Notes: generated from the letters alone by a model not told the origin. 64,000 bases of DNA from Paenibacillus sp. W2I17 (GCF_030815985.1 NZ_JAUSXM010000001.1:1984001-2048000), one strand, 5' to 3'; shown: positions 24,531 to 33,924, counted from the first letter of the stretch. A program made the numbers and translations.

Positions 24531-26585
24531 TTATAAGTTGGGCAACGTGTAGCTGTTGTTGCTCAGGAATTTGTTAATGGCGCTCATTCGAGCGGCCACT
24601 TTGCCGACCCCTTTGAAATAAGCAGCATCAGTATTGTAAAGATTTTTGAAATCACGGGCATACGATTCCGCATTTTCAATTTTTCTGCCTTTTTGCGCAT
24701 TATACGTTTTATTGTAATGAGCAATCAGCGTGACCACATTCTCGGCACGTTTTTTCTTGAGCGCAGCTGCCTGAGCGATCTCCTGCTGACGCTTTACTTC
24801 AGCTGCTGCCTTGCGCTCCGCTTCCTGTTTTGCAAGCTTGGCATCATTCTCTTTTTTCCAGACCAGATAAGCTTCATATTTTGCTTGTTTATCGTACTTC
24901 TCCTGCTGGGCTCTCTTAGCGGCTTCTTTCTTCTGCTGCTCCTGCTTCACCAGATAGGCCTCATATTTCGCCTGTTTGTCGTATTTGGCCTGTAACGCTT
25001 TACGTTCTTCTTCTTTTTTCTTTGCTTCAGCTTCCTTCAACTTGGCTTCAGTGAGCTTTTTCTTTTCCTCTGCGGCCTTTTGCTTCTCTTGCTCTTGCTG
25101 CTGTTTGAGCGCAGCTGCCTTTGCTGCTTCAGCCTCTTCCGCAGCTTTGATATCTGCCAGTCGTGTGGCTTCCTGCTGTTCTTTCTGTTTCACCTCTGCC
25201 TGATCGGCTAGTATTTTGACCGTTGGCACGCCACCTGCCAGCAATACAATAAGCACAGCGGAGGAAATCATGAACTTTTTGGATCTGTAGAATGGCACAG
25301 GTACAGGCTTGTCTGTGTCTTCTTTTGGATTAAGCTTTGCATCCAGTTCCTTAATTGCAGCCTCGACTTCCATCTGCATCGCGCTGTTATGAGGAATAAA
25401 ATGATAAAGCGAGCGGTACACTTCCAGTGCTGCAGCCGGTTTATCTTCATCCTCCAGGGCTCTTGCTTGCAGGAACAGACGGTTCACAACCGCTTCCTGA
25501 TCGGGAGAGTGCGGCGTTTGGGAACGGTTCCCGTCTTGCGTATTCACCGATTCACTTACTGATTCTGAGCTCTTTTTCAGATTCACATCAGCTTCGGACG
25601 GATTGGCAGCTTCTTCTTCCGATGTCGCAGCAGCCGCCGCATTGGCCTGATCCACGTTTACCGCGGCCAATGCAACATACCACTCACCAAACGTCGGACA
25701 GCTGCTCAGATCGTGACTTTCCCAAGCTCGAATAAACAGATCGGACAGTTTGGAACCCCAACGCTTCTCAAGGGACTCCCGCATCGCATAATACCGTTCA
25801 CTCACCGTTTGCATTTCATGCTGATCAAAATAACTTTCGCCCCACGCTTTCTCTACAATCACAGGGTCGGACCAACTTAACATCTCAGCAATGATAACAG
25901 CTCCGGCAAATCGGTCAGCATATGAACTCCACAAACCGCTGTGCACTGTTCGATGGGCTGCATAACCGGGTGACCCGGCAAGCAGGGCATCCGGACGATC
26001 CATCTTGGAACCGTACATCTGCTCGACATCCACAAGTTCTACCGCAGACGTCTTCCCCAGGTTCTCCACTTCGGAAAAAAACGGAATCATTACATTGGGA
26101 GCGGACATATCGCAATGAGCCAGTCCACGTTGTTCCATAGCCGAACCCGTTCCAGCAAGCGCTCTAGCCAGCTTCAGGCTCTCCTCAGCCGTCAACTGTC
26201 TCTGATCACTGATCACATCGAACCAGGTCTGACCTTGCACCCATGGCATCAACACCGCATATAACAGATCGGGATGTTTTCCAATGAGCGCTCCGTTTCT
26301 TTCCGGAGTGAGCACATCACGCTTGCATACCTGCAAACCTGGCAGTTCACTATAAGACTCCATATGTTCAGACTGATATACCATAGCCGGAATACGGAAT
26401 TTAGGAAAAAAGACTTTTAGTGCTTTGGCCCCATGAATGGAACCATTACGGGGTATCAACTGATAAACAATCCCCTGCCTTCCGGCTTGGGCATAAGCCA
26501 GACCCGGCGCAGCCGGATGTTGCCCAATCGTATAGGCAATGTCGTTAATCACCACTTCATCCCCGGGATTTGGTTGAAAAGACAT
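24531..26585 (-). CDS. Membrane-anchored Ser/Thr-kinase-like protein with coiled-coil tail (T7SS locus)
   Basis: 684 residues. Residues ~1-310 are a protein-kinase fold. Present are a candidate ATP lysine in GAKALKVFF (K57), catalytic loop AHCDMSAPN (D159, N164; HCD instead of HRD), DVE at 186-188 in place of DFG, and GSPGYAA as activation/APE region. The key residues are present, so it may be active. Then come a low-complexity linker, a helical TPR-like stretch (~365-415), one membrane span (~438-458) and a Lys/Ala/Glu-rich coiled coil with two copies of KYDKQAKYEAYLV. The plan of kinase fold, one span and an outer domain recalls EssB/YukC, which is otherwise missing here. A terminator separates it from the WXG100 gene. 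Confidence 0.8.
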   Translation of the reverse strand: MSFQPNPGDEVVINDIAYTIGQHPAAPGLAYAQAGRQGIVYQLIPRNGSIHGAKALKVFFPKFRIPAMVYQSEHMESYSELPGLQVCKRDVLTPERNGALIGKHPDLLYAVLMPWVQGQTWFDVISDQRQLTAEESLKLARALAGTGSAMEQRGLAHCDMSAPNVMIPFFSEVENLGKTSAVELVDVEQMYGSKMDRPDALLAGSPGYAAHRTVHSGLWSSYADRFAGAVIIAEMLSWSDPVIVEKAWGESYFDQHEMQTVSERYYAMRESLEKRWGSKLSDLFIRAWESHDLSSCPTFGEWYVALAAVNVDQANAAAAATSEEEAANPSEADVNLKKSSESVSESVNTQDGNRSQTPHSPDQEAVVNRLFLQARALEDEDKPAAALEVYRSLYHFIPHNSAMQMEVEAAIKELDAKLNPKEDTDKPVPVPFYRSKKFMISSAVLIVLLAGGVPTVKILADQAEVKQKEQQEATRLADIKAAEEAEAAKAAALKQQQEQEKQKAAEEKKKLTEAKLKEAEAKKKEEERKALQAKYDKQAKYEAYLVKQEQQKKEAAKRAQQEKYDKQAKYEAYLVWKKENDAKLAKQEAERKAAAEVKRQQEIAQAAALKKKRAENVVTLIAHYNKTYNAQKGRKIENAESYARDFKNLYNTDAAYFKGVGKVAARMSAINKFLSNNSYTLPNL

Positions 26586-26622
26586 GCTTATCCCTCTCTC
26601 TGTCCTAGTGTCATAGTTGCAA

Positions 26623-26657
26623 CAAAAACCGGGTGTTGTGAAAACGCCCGGTTTTTG
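26623..26657. terminator. Terminator between WXG100 gene and kinase-like gene
   Basis: AAAAACCGGGTGTT-gtgaa-AACGCCCGGTTTTT, symmetrical. It ends the minus-strand WXG100 transcript; part of the transcripts may read through. Confidence 0.8.
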
Positions 26658-26743
26658 CTGTAGTTGTACATCTTCAGCTTGCTATCCACCTATAATTCAG
26701 GACGAATTCAGACTTCACATCGGCCTGATCTATGTAAAGCAGA

Positions 26744-27019
26744 TTAACGAGCTTGGTCAGCTGTACGGAATTTGTTAGCAATAGCTGTAAGTTCAGCGCT
26801 GATGCTGTTCAGCGTTTGAACGAATGATTGCATTTGTTTGCTAGCTTCTTGGAACTCTTGGAAGAAGCGTTGCTTTGTCATACCTTCCCATTGTCCTTCC
26901 ATGCTTGTGATGGATTGAGTCAATGTAGATACGATTTGCTGACTTTGCTCACCGCTTTGTTTAAATTGGTTGGAAACCTGATCAAGCTGCTCTGGGGTAA
27001 CTAAAATACGTCCTGCCAT
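26744..27019 (-). CDS. esxA: WXG100-family secreted protein (EsxA/YukE-like)
   Basis: 91 residues, standard WXG100 size. Two helices are separated by the turn QWEGMTKQRF (W44-E-G46). The C-terminal FRTADQAR lacks an exact YxxxD/E export motif. It is the probable small substrate of the type VII machine and would leave the cell as a helical hairpin dimer. It has its own promoter (27066-27094) and terminator, so it can be made in excess of the machine, as is common for EsxA. AAGGAGG lies 7-8 nt before ATG 27019. Confidence 0.92.
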   Translation of the reverse strand: MAGRILVTPEQLDQVSNQFKQSGEQSQQIVSTLTQSITSMEGQWEGMTKQRFFQEFQEASKQMQSFVQTLNSISAELTAIANKFRTADQAR

Positions 27020-27065
27020 TTGTAATTCCTCCTTGGTTTGTGCAATTAAATTTTTACTTGTTCAA

Positions 27066-27094
27066 ATTGTACTATACCAGGATCGATCGGACAA
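27066..27094 (-). promoter_or_regulatory. SigA promoter of the WXG100 gene
   Basis: -35 TTGTCC (27089-27094), 17-bp spacer, -10 TACAAT (27066-27071), reading toward 27019. Confidence 0.6.
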
Positions 27095-27204
27095 AAGCCG
27101 AAGGACCTACTCCTATTTACCCCATTTTCAGTACTTGAAACTTCTCCTAACAGCCTATTTACAAAAAAAGATTCACTTTCTGCTGTTAATTTCATTTACC
27201 CTGT

Positions 27205-27753
27205 TCAGGAAACCACAGGCTCGGTCCCTCTTCTTCCCCGAAAGGAAGGATCTGTGAATCTCCATGCTACAGGCTCAGGCTGCATAGCCTGCACCAGTGT
27301 AGCCGGGGAGCCATCAGGCGGAGCGGCATCCTGTACACGATATACGGCCGCCATTGCGGAAAGGGGATCGGATACTACAGCTACAGTTGCAGAATGTGCA
27401 GGCATGATTTCTCCTGTACGATTGTTCTGAAGAACATTCAGCATATTGACCGCATTACCATAGGCTGTGTTCACATGACTCAGCACGGAACGATACTCCA
27501 TGTCTGCCTGCTGGAATAACAACGCTTTGCGTCCCAGCTGTACGCTTAAGTCCATTAATCGACGCAGCGCATCCTCGCCCAGTCGTTTACTGTGATTCCA
27601 TTCATTCATCACCGCTGCGCGGGATTCAACCTCCCACTCCAGCGAATGAATCGCCTGATCCAACACTGTCATCTTTTGCTGTATTTGCTCCGCTGCATAC
27701 TGAATCTGCTTGCTCAGTGCCCGAAGCACATCCGGTTCCACACGAATGCGCAT
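27205..27753 (-). CDS. WXG-like helical protein, possible second T7SS substrate or chaperone
   Basis: 182 residues. The N-terminal ~100 residues form a helical hairpin like WXG100/LXG proteins (MRIRVEPDVLRALSKQIQYAAEQIQQ, turn at LEWEVESRAAV, second helix ending NMLNVLQNN). A Pro/Ala-rich segment of ~80 residues with a basic end (FRGRRGTEPVVS) follows. No recognisable toxin domain. It starts 6 nt after the EspG-like gene stop and belongs to the same transcript as the ATPase. It is probably exported or an adaptor for a substrate; this is judged from fold pattern and position only. Confidence 0.7.
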   Translation of the reverse strand: MRIRVEPDVLRALSKQIQYAAEQIQQKMTVLDQAIHSLEWEVESRAAVMNEWNHSKRLGEDALRRLMDLSVQLGRKALLFQQADMEYRSVLSHVNTAYGNAVNMLNVLQNNRTGEIMPAHSATVAVVSDPLSAMAAVYRVQDAAPPDGSPATLVQAMQPEPVAWRFTDPSFRGRRGTEPVVS

Positions 27754-27759
27754 TTACCA

Positions 27760-28590
27760 TCACCTTTCCTCTTCCCCTGCAGGCTGTTTAAGCCAGTCCA
27801 GCAGCATCTCGTGAAACTGTTCTCTAGTCGTTAGTGCTGCAACAAGCCAATCATCTGAAGCCGCAGTGCTCATCCGGAACAACCAGTTGGATACCGCACT
27901 TGCAGCAAATGCTGCCGACTGCGACTTCCACCCGTCTTCATTCCATACAAGCAACCTGAGCTCCCCGTCTGACTCCTTACCCACCAGACAGCGTGCCAGT
28001 GCAAGTGAGCCCTCAGGATCACTTGTCTCCTGTTCGAGTTCCGCTGCTACGGTCTGTACTCCGCTGTTTTCGAGCTCATTCATGACATCATAAAATTTTT
28101 TCTTGGAGCACATTAGGGCCGGTTTCTCCGCAGGAGAATGGCCGCTCCATTTCATCCGCTCTATCAGAACATCGATGGCTTCACGAACACTTCCCAGATC
28201 GCTGAGCCGGAACGAGTCCGGTACGTCGTCAACACGGGAAACTTCAACGACCCGCTCATCCGTGCAATGTATATAACTCTCATACGACTTGCCGTTGATC
28301 GTGTAGCGAATCCAACAAGCTCTGTCGGACAATCCGGCAATGGCTACCCTGGAGAAAACGGTCGGTGTCATGATCAGCTCATCGGTATCCTGATCCCGAA
28401 TCAGATATCCTTTGTCAAGCAAGGAGGTTTTGACACGCTCCCACTCCATCGCGATATCCTCAGCCATATAGCCGCGAAACGGATCTTCCACACCAAGCAG
28501 TCGGTCTGAACCGAGAATACCAGCCAGGAAAAAAAGTTCCTTTGTTTGCAACGTGACTACCTTTTGCTTAGAATCATGAACCGTCAACAT
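27760..28590 (-). CDS. EspG-like ESX secretion-associated protein (tentative)
   Basis: 276 residues, soluble, no signal. It opens with VTLQTKELFFLAGILGSDRLLG, then AEDIAMEWERVKTSLLDKGYLI and a run of beta-rich segments (CWIRYTINGKSYESYIHCTDERVVEVSRV). This order resembles the EspG family (PF14011), cytosolic chaperones of PE/PPE-type substrates in ESX systems of actinobacteria. The match is by eye and the C-terminal half is less clear. It sits between the ATPase gene (16 nt) and the WXG-like gene (6 nt). If right, it is unusual for a Firmicute T7SS. Confidence 0.55.
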   Translation of the reverse strand: MLTVHDSKQKVVTLQTKELFFLAGILGSDRLLGVEDPFRGYMAEDIAMEWERVKTSLLDKGYLIRDQDTDELIMTPTVFSRVAIAGLSDRACWIRYTINGKSYESYIHCTDERVVEVSRVDDVPDSFRLSDLGSVREAIDVLIERMKWSGHSPAEKPALMCSKKKFYDVMNELENSGVQTVAAELEQETSDPEGSLALARCLVGKESDGELRLLVWNEDGWKSQSAAFAASAVSNWLFRMSTAASDDWLVAALTTREQFHEMLLDWLKQPAGEEER

Positions 28591-28606
28591 TATGAGCCAC
28601 CTCCCC

Positions 28607-31600
28607 TCAAACTACAACATGCCATCGGTCACGAATTTCAGAAATCCAATCGGTCATTTTCCAGCTGTCATCACATGGAACTGCACCTTTAACCCTGGAA
28701 TATTTACGTTTTACATAATAACCTTGACCCGGAGGCAGTACCTTCAGCCCACCTGAACTACCTCCAGATTCGGAATAAGGTATACGGAAGAACGAGAGAT
28801 CGTTAGGGTCTAAAGTCCCGAACAGCATTCCACTCTGGGAAGCCTTCACATCTGTTACCCAGTCAGAACCAAAGGTTGGGAAGTCTGCCGGAACCCCGGA
28901 TAGAATCACGTGTACACCGCGATCCCTTCCTTGACGAACAATCGCTCCCAATTGATCTTTTACATTAAAATCGTTTAACTGCTTGGACAAGGTGTCCGCA
29001 TCATCGATGACGAGCACAAGTTCCGGTCCACCGGAAATCTCGCCTCTTTTCAGAACTTCATCGTACAACTGTTGAATCACAGGTGCAAGCTGTTCTTCTC
29101 GCGACACATGTCCACGGACATGGGGCAAACTGCTGATTTCCCCCAACCCACCTGAGCCATAACGCATATCTACTGTGTATATTTGTACATCTTCCGGAGA
29201 AGCATGATAAGCCAGTGATAACATCCATGTCAATAAAAATGTCGTTTTGCCGCCTTCCATCGGACTCGTTACCATGAAATGCGGACCTTCACGCAGATTA
29301 AGCTCGAATGGTTCCAGATCATCCGTAAGCAGTCCCACAGGGACAGTTACAGACGATGTATCCCAAGCCTGACCATATGATCCTGTCCGAATGAACAGAT
29401 CTTTCAGTTTGATCTCTTCCGGAAGTGGAGCAATCTGCGGCGCTTCTTCCCCTGTCCAGCCTTGGCGAATCTCAGCAATCGTACGGCGCAGTGCCGATGA
29501 ACGCTTGCCCTCATCTGCCCCTGAAGAAGGTAATGCCGCCTGGAACATTAATGGAGGCACTTGCCCTTTGACCAGACCTCTTCCTGGCGGAAGTTGGCTT
29601 GGTGCCTTGGAAGGTCTCCCCACGGCATAATAATAATCACTTGGATCGGATAACTCAAATGAAACCGCATTGGGAATATTACTTCTGAATTTTTCAAATA
29701 CATCGGTTACCCGATTCGCAGTAAGCACAAAGGTGATACCCAGACTTCCGCCTTCACGCAGGATCGTCTCCAGAAGTTCATTTTCTTCCGGATAGGCATT
29801 GCGGAATGAAAGATAACCATCAATAACGACCACAACCTGCGGGACTGCCGCGTGAGCTGAACGGCGGTACGCCGAAATCGTTTTAACACCCGCCTCCGAG
29901 ATGATATCTTTGCGTTGTGCTGACAGCTTGAGAATATAGCGGAATAACCGCTTGATCCGGTCTTCCTCTTCAGCCATCATCACGCCACCGATCTGAGGTA
30001 GTGCTGCAAAGTCCTTCATCATGCGGCCCATATCGATAATGTAACCATGCCAAGGCTCCGTTCTATGGGAACGTGCCAGAGACATAAGCAAGGTCTGAAC
30101 AAATGTTGTTTTGCCCAGTCCTGGCATGCCGTACACGACCAGATGTCCTTGATCCACAGGCAATGCGAGCGGTTGTTGGCGCTGATTCGGGAGATCATCC
30201 AGCAAACCAACCAGTGGTTTCAGACCATTCGCCCCGCCATCAAGCAGCAGATCCCGATTTTCTTCTTCCTGCCAGTCCTGAAGACCTTCCCATTCCAGTG
30301 TCTCTGGTAAAGGTGGCAACCATGGTCCTGGCAAACGACGGATACCCGCATCCGCTGCAGACTGCGCAACATAATCAATAAATACCTGAAGCTGTTTCGG
30401 AACATCTTCACCTTTGAGAACGGCTCTGCGCTCTCCAGTTAACAGAGGCTCCCGCTTACCATTCAGGCGCACTTCCATAACAGGCAATACCGTTGTTGAA
30501 TCCTCCTGCTGGTTATAAGGTGCACCACTCCAGGCGAATTGCATTTCTTCAAACACTTCATCACTACCAACCTGGAAATATCCACGACCAGGCTTTGTAA
30601 TCCAGGCAGCATTTGGAATCTTGATCATATCCCTGCTATCTCCCTCACTCTGTACGCGAAGGCAGATCCGAAAACGGGAATTACTCCATATTTTATCGTC
30701 TACAACACCAGCTGGCTTTTGGGTTGCCAGAATTAGATGAACCCCAAGTGTCCGGCCAATGGCCGCGATACTGATCAATTCATCCATGAACTCCGGCTGG
30801 TCCCGCTTCAATTGAGCAAACTCGTCAATGATAATAACCAGATGTGGAAGTGGCTGTTCATGTCTGGAACGCAGAATCTTGTAATATTCATCAATATGCT
30901 GGAGGTTTCCCGCATCATTTAATATTTTTTGCCTTCTGACCAGTTCGGCACGAAGTGAGATATTCGCCCGCTCGATCAGATTCCCATCCAGATTGGTGAT
31001 CGTCCCTACCACATGAGGCAGATCAACAAATGTATTGGACATACCGCCACCTTTATAATCAATCAGCATGAAGGCCAGATCATGTGGATGGAATTCAGCC
31101 GCGAGTGAAGCTACGATGGACTGGATGACTTCACTTTTACCTGAACCGGTTGTACCTGCAATCAGACCATGGGGACCATGACCCTGACGTTCAATTTTGT
31201 CATGCAGGTTTATCGCAATTTTTTTGCCGCCAGCTCGTACACCCATTGGTACGGGCAGCGTATCAGGATATCTCGTCTGTCCCCACCTGGACACCACATC
31301 GAGATCTTCCACGCGTGATGTGCTCAGCATATCAAATAACGGGAGCACTTGCGGGATATCCGAAGCAGATGAACGTTTTAACCGGATCGGTGACATATAA
31401 CGGGAAAGCGCCTCTGCCATCTCTTTAGAGATCACATCAGGCTTGTACGTTTGTTGAATAACATCTGCATCTTCCGTTTTTTTGATATACACCCCTTTGC
31501 CTTTGGAGGCATCCATAATCAACTGGCAATGCATCGGTAGAGACTCTTTGCGATTTGCCAGTATGATGGTGCATACATCAATCTCGTGAGCCGACTCCAG

Positions 31601-32611
31601 CAGCAGCGGAAGCAACGGTTCTTCTTCAATCAATTGCGTATCGGAGAGAATCACAACGTAACACGGCGTTTGCACGCTTTTCTTGTAACGGTCTTCCTTA
31701 TTGTTACGACGCCGGTTCAACACGGAAAACAAGCTGTCCGCCAATTGATGCGCACCGCTGTGCCTGTCGGCCATATAGCGTTGTCCTTGGTCTTCATCCC
31801 AGATATGGGGCATCCAGCGAAGCCAGTCCCATTCCTTGCTGTCCTTCTCTTCATAGAAAGCAGCAAGCTTCAGTTCATCCGGGGAATGGCGTACCGTCAG
31901 TTGTGAGATGATGACTCGCAGGGAAGCAAGCACTTCCTCCCGATCACCGACAAGTCCCATAACCTTCGATTGGAACAAAGGCAATGTAATGGAAGCATCC
32001 GGTACCGTCTGGAATTCAGCCGCAAGTTCATGGGCCGCTTCAATCAGCTCATCCTTCTCGTAACCATCAATCCGCGGAACCTGAAGTTTGATGCGGAATG
32101 GAATCTCTCCCGTACCAATGCGTACCTGAAGGAAATCATCATCCTCCGGTGAACGCTCCCACAAGGAACTGTTCCGGTTCTTCACCACTTGAAGACACAC
32201 ACCCGGATCACCATGAATTTCGTACAGGCTCTTCACTTGCTCCGCCTGAGCTTCCTTCAGTTCTTCCCGGTGTTTGTCCAGTTGGGCAAGATACATTGTT
32301 TTTCGTTCTTCCAATTTTTTGCGATATGATTTCTTGTTGCTCAGATACACGAAGAATGGAATGGTGTAAGAAGTAAGCATCATCATGACCGTCATCATCT
32401 GAAACATCATATAATTGCTGTTGCCCATTTTGCCGGTCATATTGATATATACGTAGAAACCAATGCTGACCATGGTCATCATGATCGGCACAATAATGGA
32501 TATCATGGAAAACGTGGGTTTGCTCGGTTCTGTTGGAGGCCTGAGTACTTCGAGTCTCTCTTCCTTGAGAACCGGTGTCATTCTTGGAGAACGCTGATAT
32601 AACACATTCAC
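28607..32611 (-). CDS. essC: Type VII secretion FtsK/SpoIIIE ATPase (EssC/EccC-like)
   Basis: 1334 residues. Two membrane spans (~36-57 and ~68-90) are followed by three FtsK/SpoIIIE ATPase domains. Walker A motifs: GTTGSGKS (486-493), GMPGLGKT (828-835), SPMEGGKT (1116-1123). The first domain also has Walker B IIIDEFAQL (593-601). It drives export of WXG100 substrates across the cell membrane. No room exists for the two N-terminal FHA domains of YukBA/EssC (~1480-1500 aa). The short N-terminus RSPRMTPVLKEERLEVLRPP looks more like the EccC opening of ESX systems. It lies between the YukD-like and EspG-like genes in one operon. Confidence 0.9.
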   Translation of the reverse strand: MNVLYQRSPRMTPVLKEERLEVLRPPTEPSKPTFSMISIIVPIMMTMVSIGFYVYINMTGKMGNSNYMMFQMMTVMMMLTSYTIPFFVYLSNKKSYRKKLEERKTMYLAQLDKHREELKEAQAEQVKSLYEIHGDPGVCLQVVKNRNSSLWERSPEDDDFLQVRIGTGEIPFRIKLQVPRIDGYEKDELIEAAHELAAEFQTVPDASITLPLFQSKVMGLVGDREEVLASLRVIISQLTVRHSPDELKLAAFYEEKDSKEWDWLRWMPHIWDEDQGQRYMADRHSGAHQLADSLFSVLNRRRNNKEDRYKKSVQTPCYVVILSDTQLIEEEPLLPLLLESAHEIDVCTIILANRKESLPMHCQLIMDASKGKGVYIKKTEDADVIQQTYKPDVISKEMAEALSRYMSPIRLKRSSASDIPQVLPLFDMLSTSRVEDLDVVSRWGQTRYPDTLPVPMGVRAGGKKIAINLHDKIERQGHGPHGLIAGTTGSGKSEVIQSIVASLAAEFHPHDLAFMLIDYKGGGMSNTFVDLPHVVGTITNLDGNLIERANISLRAELVRRQKILNDAGNLQHIDEYYKILRSRHEQPLPHLVIIIDEFAQLKRDQPEFMDELISIAAIGRTLGVHLILATQKPAGVVDDKIWSNSRFRICLRVQSEGDSRDMIKIPNAAWITKPGRGYFQVGSDEVFEEMQFAWSGAPYNQQEDSTTVLPVMEVRLNGKREPLLTGERRAVLKGEDVPKQLQVFIDYVAQSAADAGIRRLPGPWLPPLPETLEWEGLQDWQEEENRDLLLDGGANGLKPLVGLLDDLPNQRQQPLALPVDQGHLVVYGMPGLGKTTFVQTLLMSLARSHRTEPWHGYIIDMGRMMKDFAALPQIGGVMMAEEEDRIKRLFRYILKLSAQRKDIISEAGVKTISAYRRSAHAAVPQVVVVIDGYLSFRNAYPEENELLETILREGGSLGITFVLTANRVTDVFEKFRSNIPNAVSFELSDPSDYYYAVGRPSKAPSQLPPGRGLVKGQVPPLMFQAALPSSGADEGKRSSALRRTIAEIRQGWTGEEAPQIAPLPEEIKLKDLFIRTGSYGQAWDTSSVTVPVGLLTDDLEPFELNLREGPHFMVTSPMEGGKTTFLLTWMLSLAYHASPEDVQIYTVDMRYGSGGLGEISSLPHVRGHVSREEQLAPVIQQLYDEVLKRGEISGGPELVLVIDDADTLSKQLNDFNVKDQLGAIVRQGRDRGVHVILSGVPADFPTFGSDWVTDVKASQSGMLFGTLDPNDLSFFRIPYSESGGSSGGLKVLPPGQGYYVKRKYSRVKGAVPCDDSWKMTDWISEIRDRWHVVV

Positions 32612-32665
32612 GAAGAGAAGACCTCCTTTAGTTCGTTCAATAATGAATGTATACGTTCAAAAGCC

Positions 32666-32986
32666 CTATTTGTTGCTGTCCTGCTGAAACAATGAACGTC
32701 TTCCATATACAGGCGCTTCTTCTGAAGTCGTTGAAAATGCCCGCTGGACACGTACGCAACTGCCTTGCCGCAACCCGGTTTCCATTAACTGCTGCGCGTT
32801 CTGTGGAGAGAACCACAGACCTTCCGGGAACTTGGCCTCAAGGATGTACTGAATGCCGTCGCCCGGTGCCTGTCCAAAAATGCGAACGCCGAGTAATGTC
32901 TTCAAATGTTCGATGGTACATTCGTCCGGAACATCGATGTCGAACCATTCTCCTTCCTCGCGGCCGGAATACACGGTTAGAATCAT
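32666..32986 (-). CDS. yukD: YukD/EsaB-type ubiquitin-like protein of T7SS
   Basis: 106 residues from ATG 32986, chosen over 33001 because GGGAGG lies 7 nt before it. The first ~80 residues have a beta-grasp pattern (ILTVYSGREEGEWFDIDVPDECTIEHLKTLLGVRIFG), and the C-terminal end is polar. YukD/EsaB proteins are small cytosolic partners needed for type VII secretion. It is the first gene of the secretion operon. The ATPase gene starts 54 nt downstream. Length is somewhat above the usual ~80 residues because of the tail. Confidence 0.75.
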   Translation of the reverse strand: MILTVYSGREEGEWFDIDVPDECTIEHLKTLLGVRIFGQAPGDGIQYILEAKFPEGLWFSPQNAQQLMETGLRQGSCVRVQRAFSTTSEEAPVYGRRSLFQQDSNK

Positions 32987-33015
32987 CCGAATCCCTCCCA
33001 TGGTCTCATATGTAA

Positions 33016-33408
33016 ATTGTCCTAATGTCAGATTAAATCAAAAAAAAGAGAATGAATCGTTATATCAACCCTATTTTCTTACATAAACACCCTGTTTGCA
33101 ATGTACCACCTGTAATTTTGTTACATATGACCCACGTATATATTAAAATATCGTACATTCGACTCAGAACTTTCGTGGCAGTTATGCAATTAAATATTGC
33201 GAGGATACGAAAATTATCGTTTTTTGTTCCATTTAAATGGTAATTAAGTTACGTATTTCAGGACTTTTATTCCTTCGCTCACAATTGAATTGTGAACACT
33301 TTTCAAACATTACCCACCTTTATGTTTTCATAAGCTGATTTTAAGGTAATTTTAAGCATTGGAATTTAATATTAGCTGTATGAAATAACAACCGTGAGGT
33401 GATTTCAA
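33016..33408. other. AT-rich intergenic region between T7SS operon and small orphan gene
   Basis: It holds the divergent promoters of the secretion operon and of the 33409 gene. Strong A/T tracts and CAATTGAATTG-type inverted segments occur near 33282-33296, but no gene or known RNA. Confidence 0.5.
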
Positions 33409-33648
33409 GTGAGAACCCTAATAACCTTTCAAAACAAATCAATCCCTGTATATTTTAATCAAGAAAACAAACAACCTATGCAGAAGACATTAAGATTGCT
33501 TAGCAGTGCTCTTGAGCATAAAATTAGCAACGGTAAACGCGCCATTCAAAAATGTCTGCATTCTTTAATTAGTATTGAGATTGTTAATGGAGAAGCCATT
33601 CTCCACAGTCGAAGTGAAAACGACTCCCTTGCTTTATCCTTATATTAA
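33409..33648 (+). CDS. Small orphan protein, 79 aa
   Basis: I do not recognise it. GTG start at 33409 with GAGGTGAT placed 6-8 nt upstream, a strong site, and a perfect terminator follows 37 nt after the stop, so it looks like a real one-gene unit. The protein is basic in the middle (KTLRLLSSALEHKISNGKRAIQKCLHSL) and could form one amphipathic helix followed by a beta hairpin. There is no signal peptide. It stands alone between the T7SS operon and the aldehyde dehydrogenase. Confidence 0.6.
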   Translation: MRTLITFQNKSIPVYFNQENKQPMQKTLRLLSSALEHKISNGKRAIQKCLHSLISIEIVNGEAILHSRSENDSLALSLY

Positions 33649-33684
33649 AAGGAGTCAACCAAGACACAGTCAGTACAAGACATG

Positions 33685-33722
33685 AAAAAGGAAGCTGTCG
33701 TTATAGACAAGCTTCCTTTTTT
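33685..33722 (+). terminator. Terminator of the 79-aa orphan gene
   Basis: AAAAAGGAAGCTGTC-gtta-TAGACAAGCTTCCTTTTTT. Confidence 0.8.
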
Positions 33723-33771
33723 GAGTTGTATACACGTTAACAGCGGATTGCAAACTATTATCAGCCATCAC

Positions 33772-33924
33772 TCAGTGCAGTTTGCTCAGGACATAGGCGG
33801 CATCATGTTCTTCCGCAATCTCGGCTTTACGAATACGAATGACAAACAGCCGAACCAAATTGGCACGTGTATGTTCTTCCTGACAGGTATTCAGTTTCCT
33901 CAGAATAAAGCGGTCAATGGACAT
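33772..33924 (-). CDS. Possible 50-aa basic protein (uncertain)
   Basis: ATG 33924 with AAAGGGG about 9 nt upstream. The product (MSIDRFILRKLNTCQEEH...) is Arg/Lys-rich with no known domain. The frame extends to 34098 but that would cross the aldehyde dehydrogenase terminator. It could equally be a non-coding stretch. The remainder of 33723-34057 holds nothing else I can support. Confidence 0.25.
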   Translation of the reverse strand: MSIDRFILRKLNTCQEEHTRANLVRLFVIRIRKAEIAEEHDAAYVLSKLH

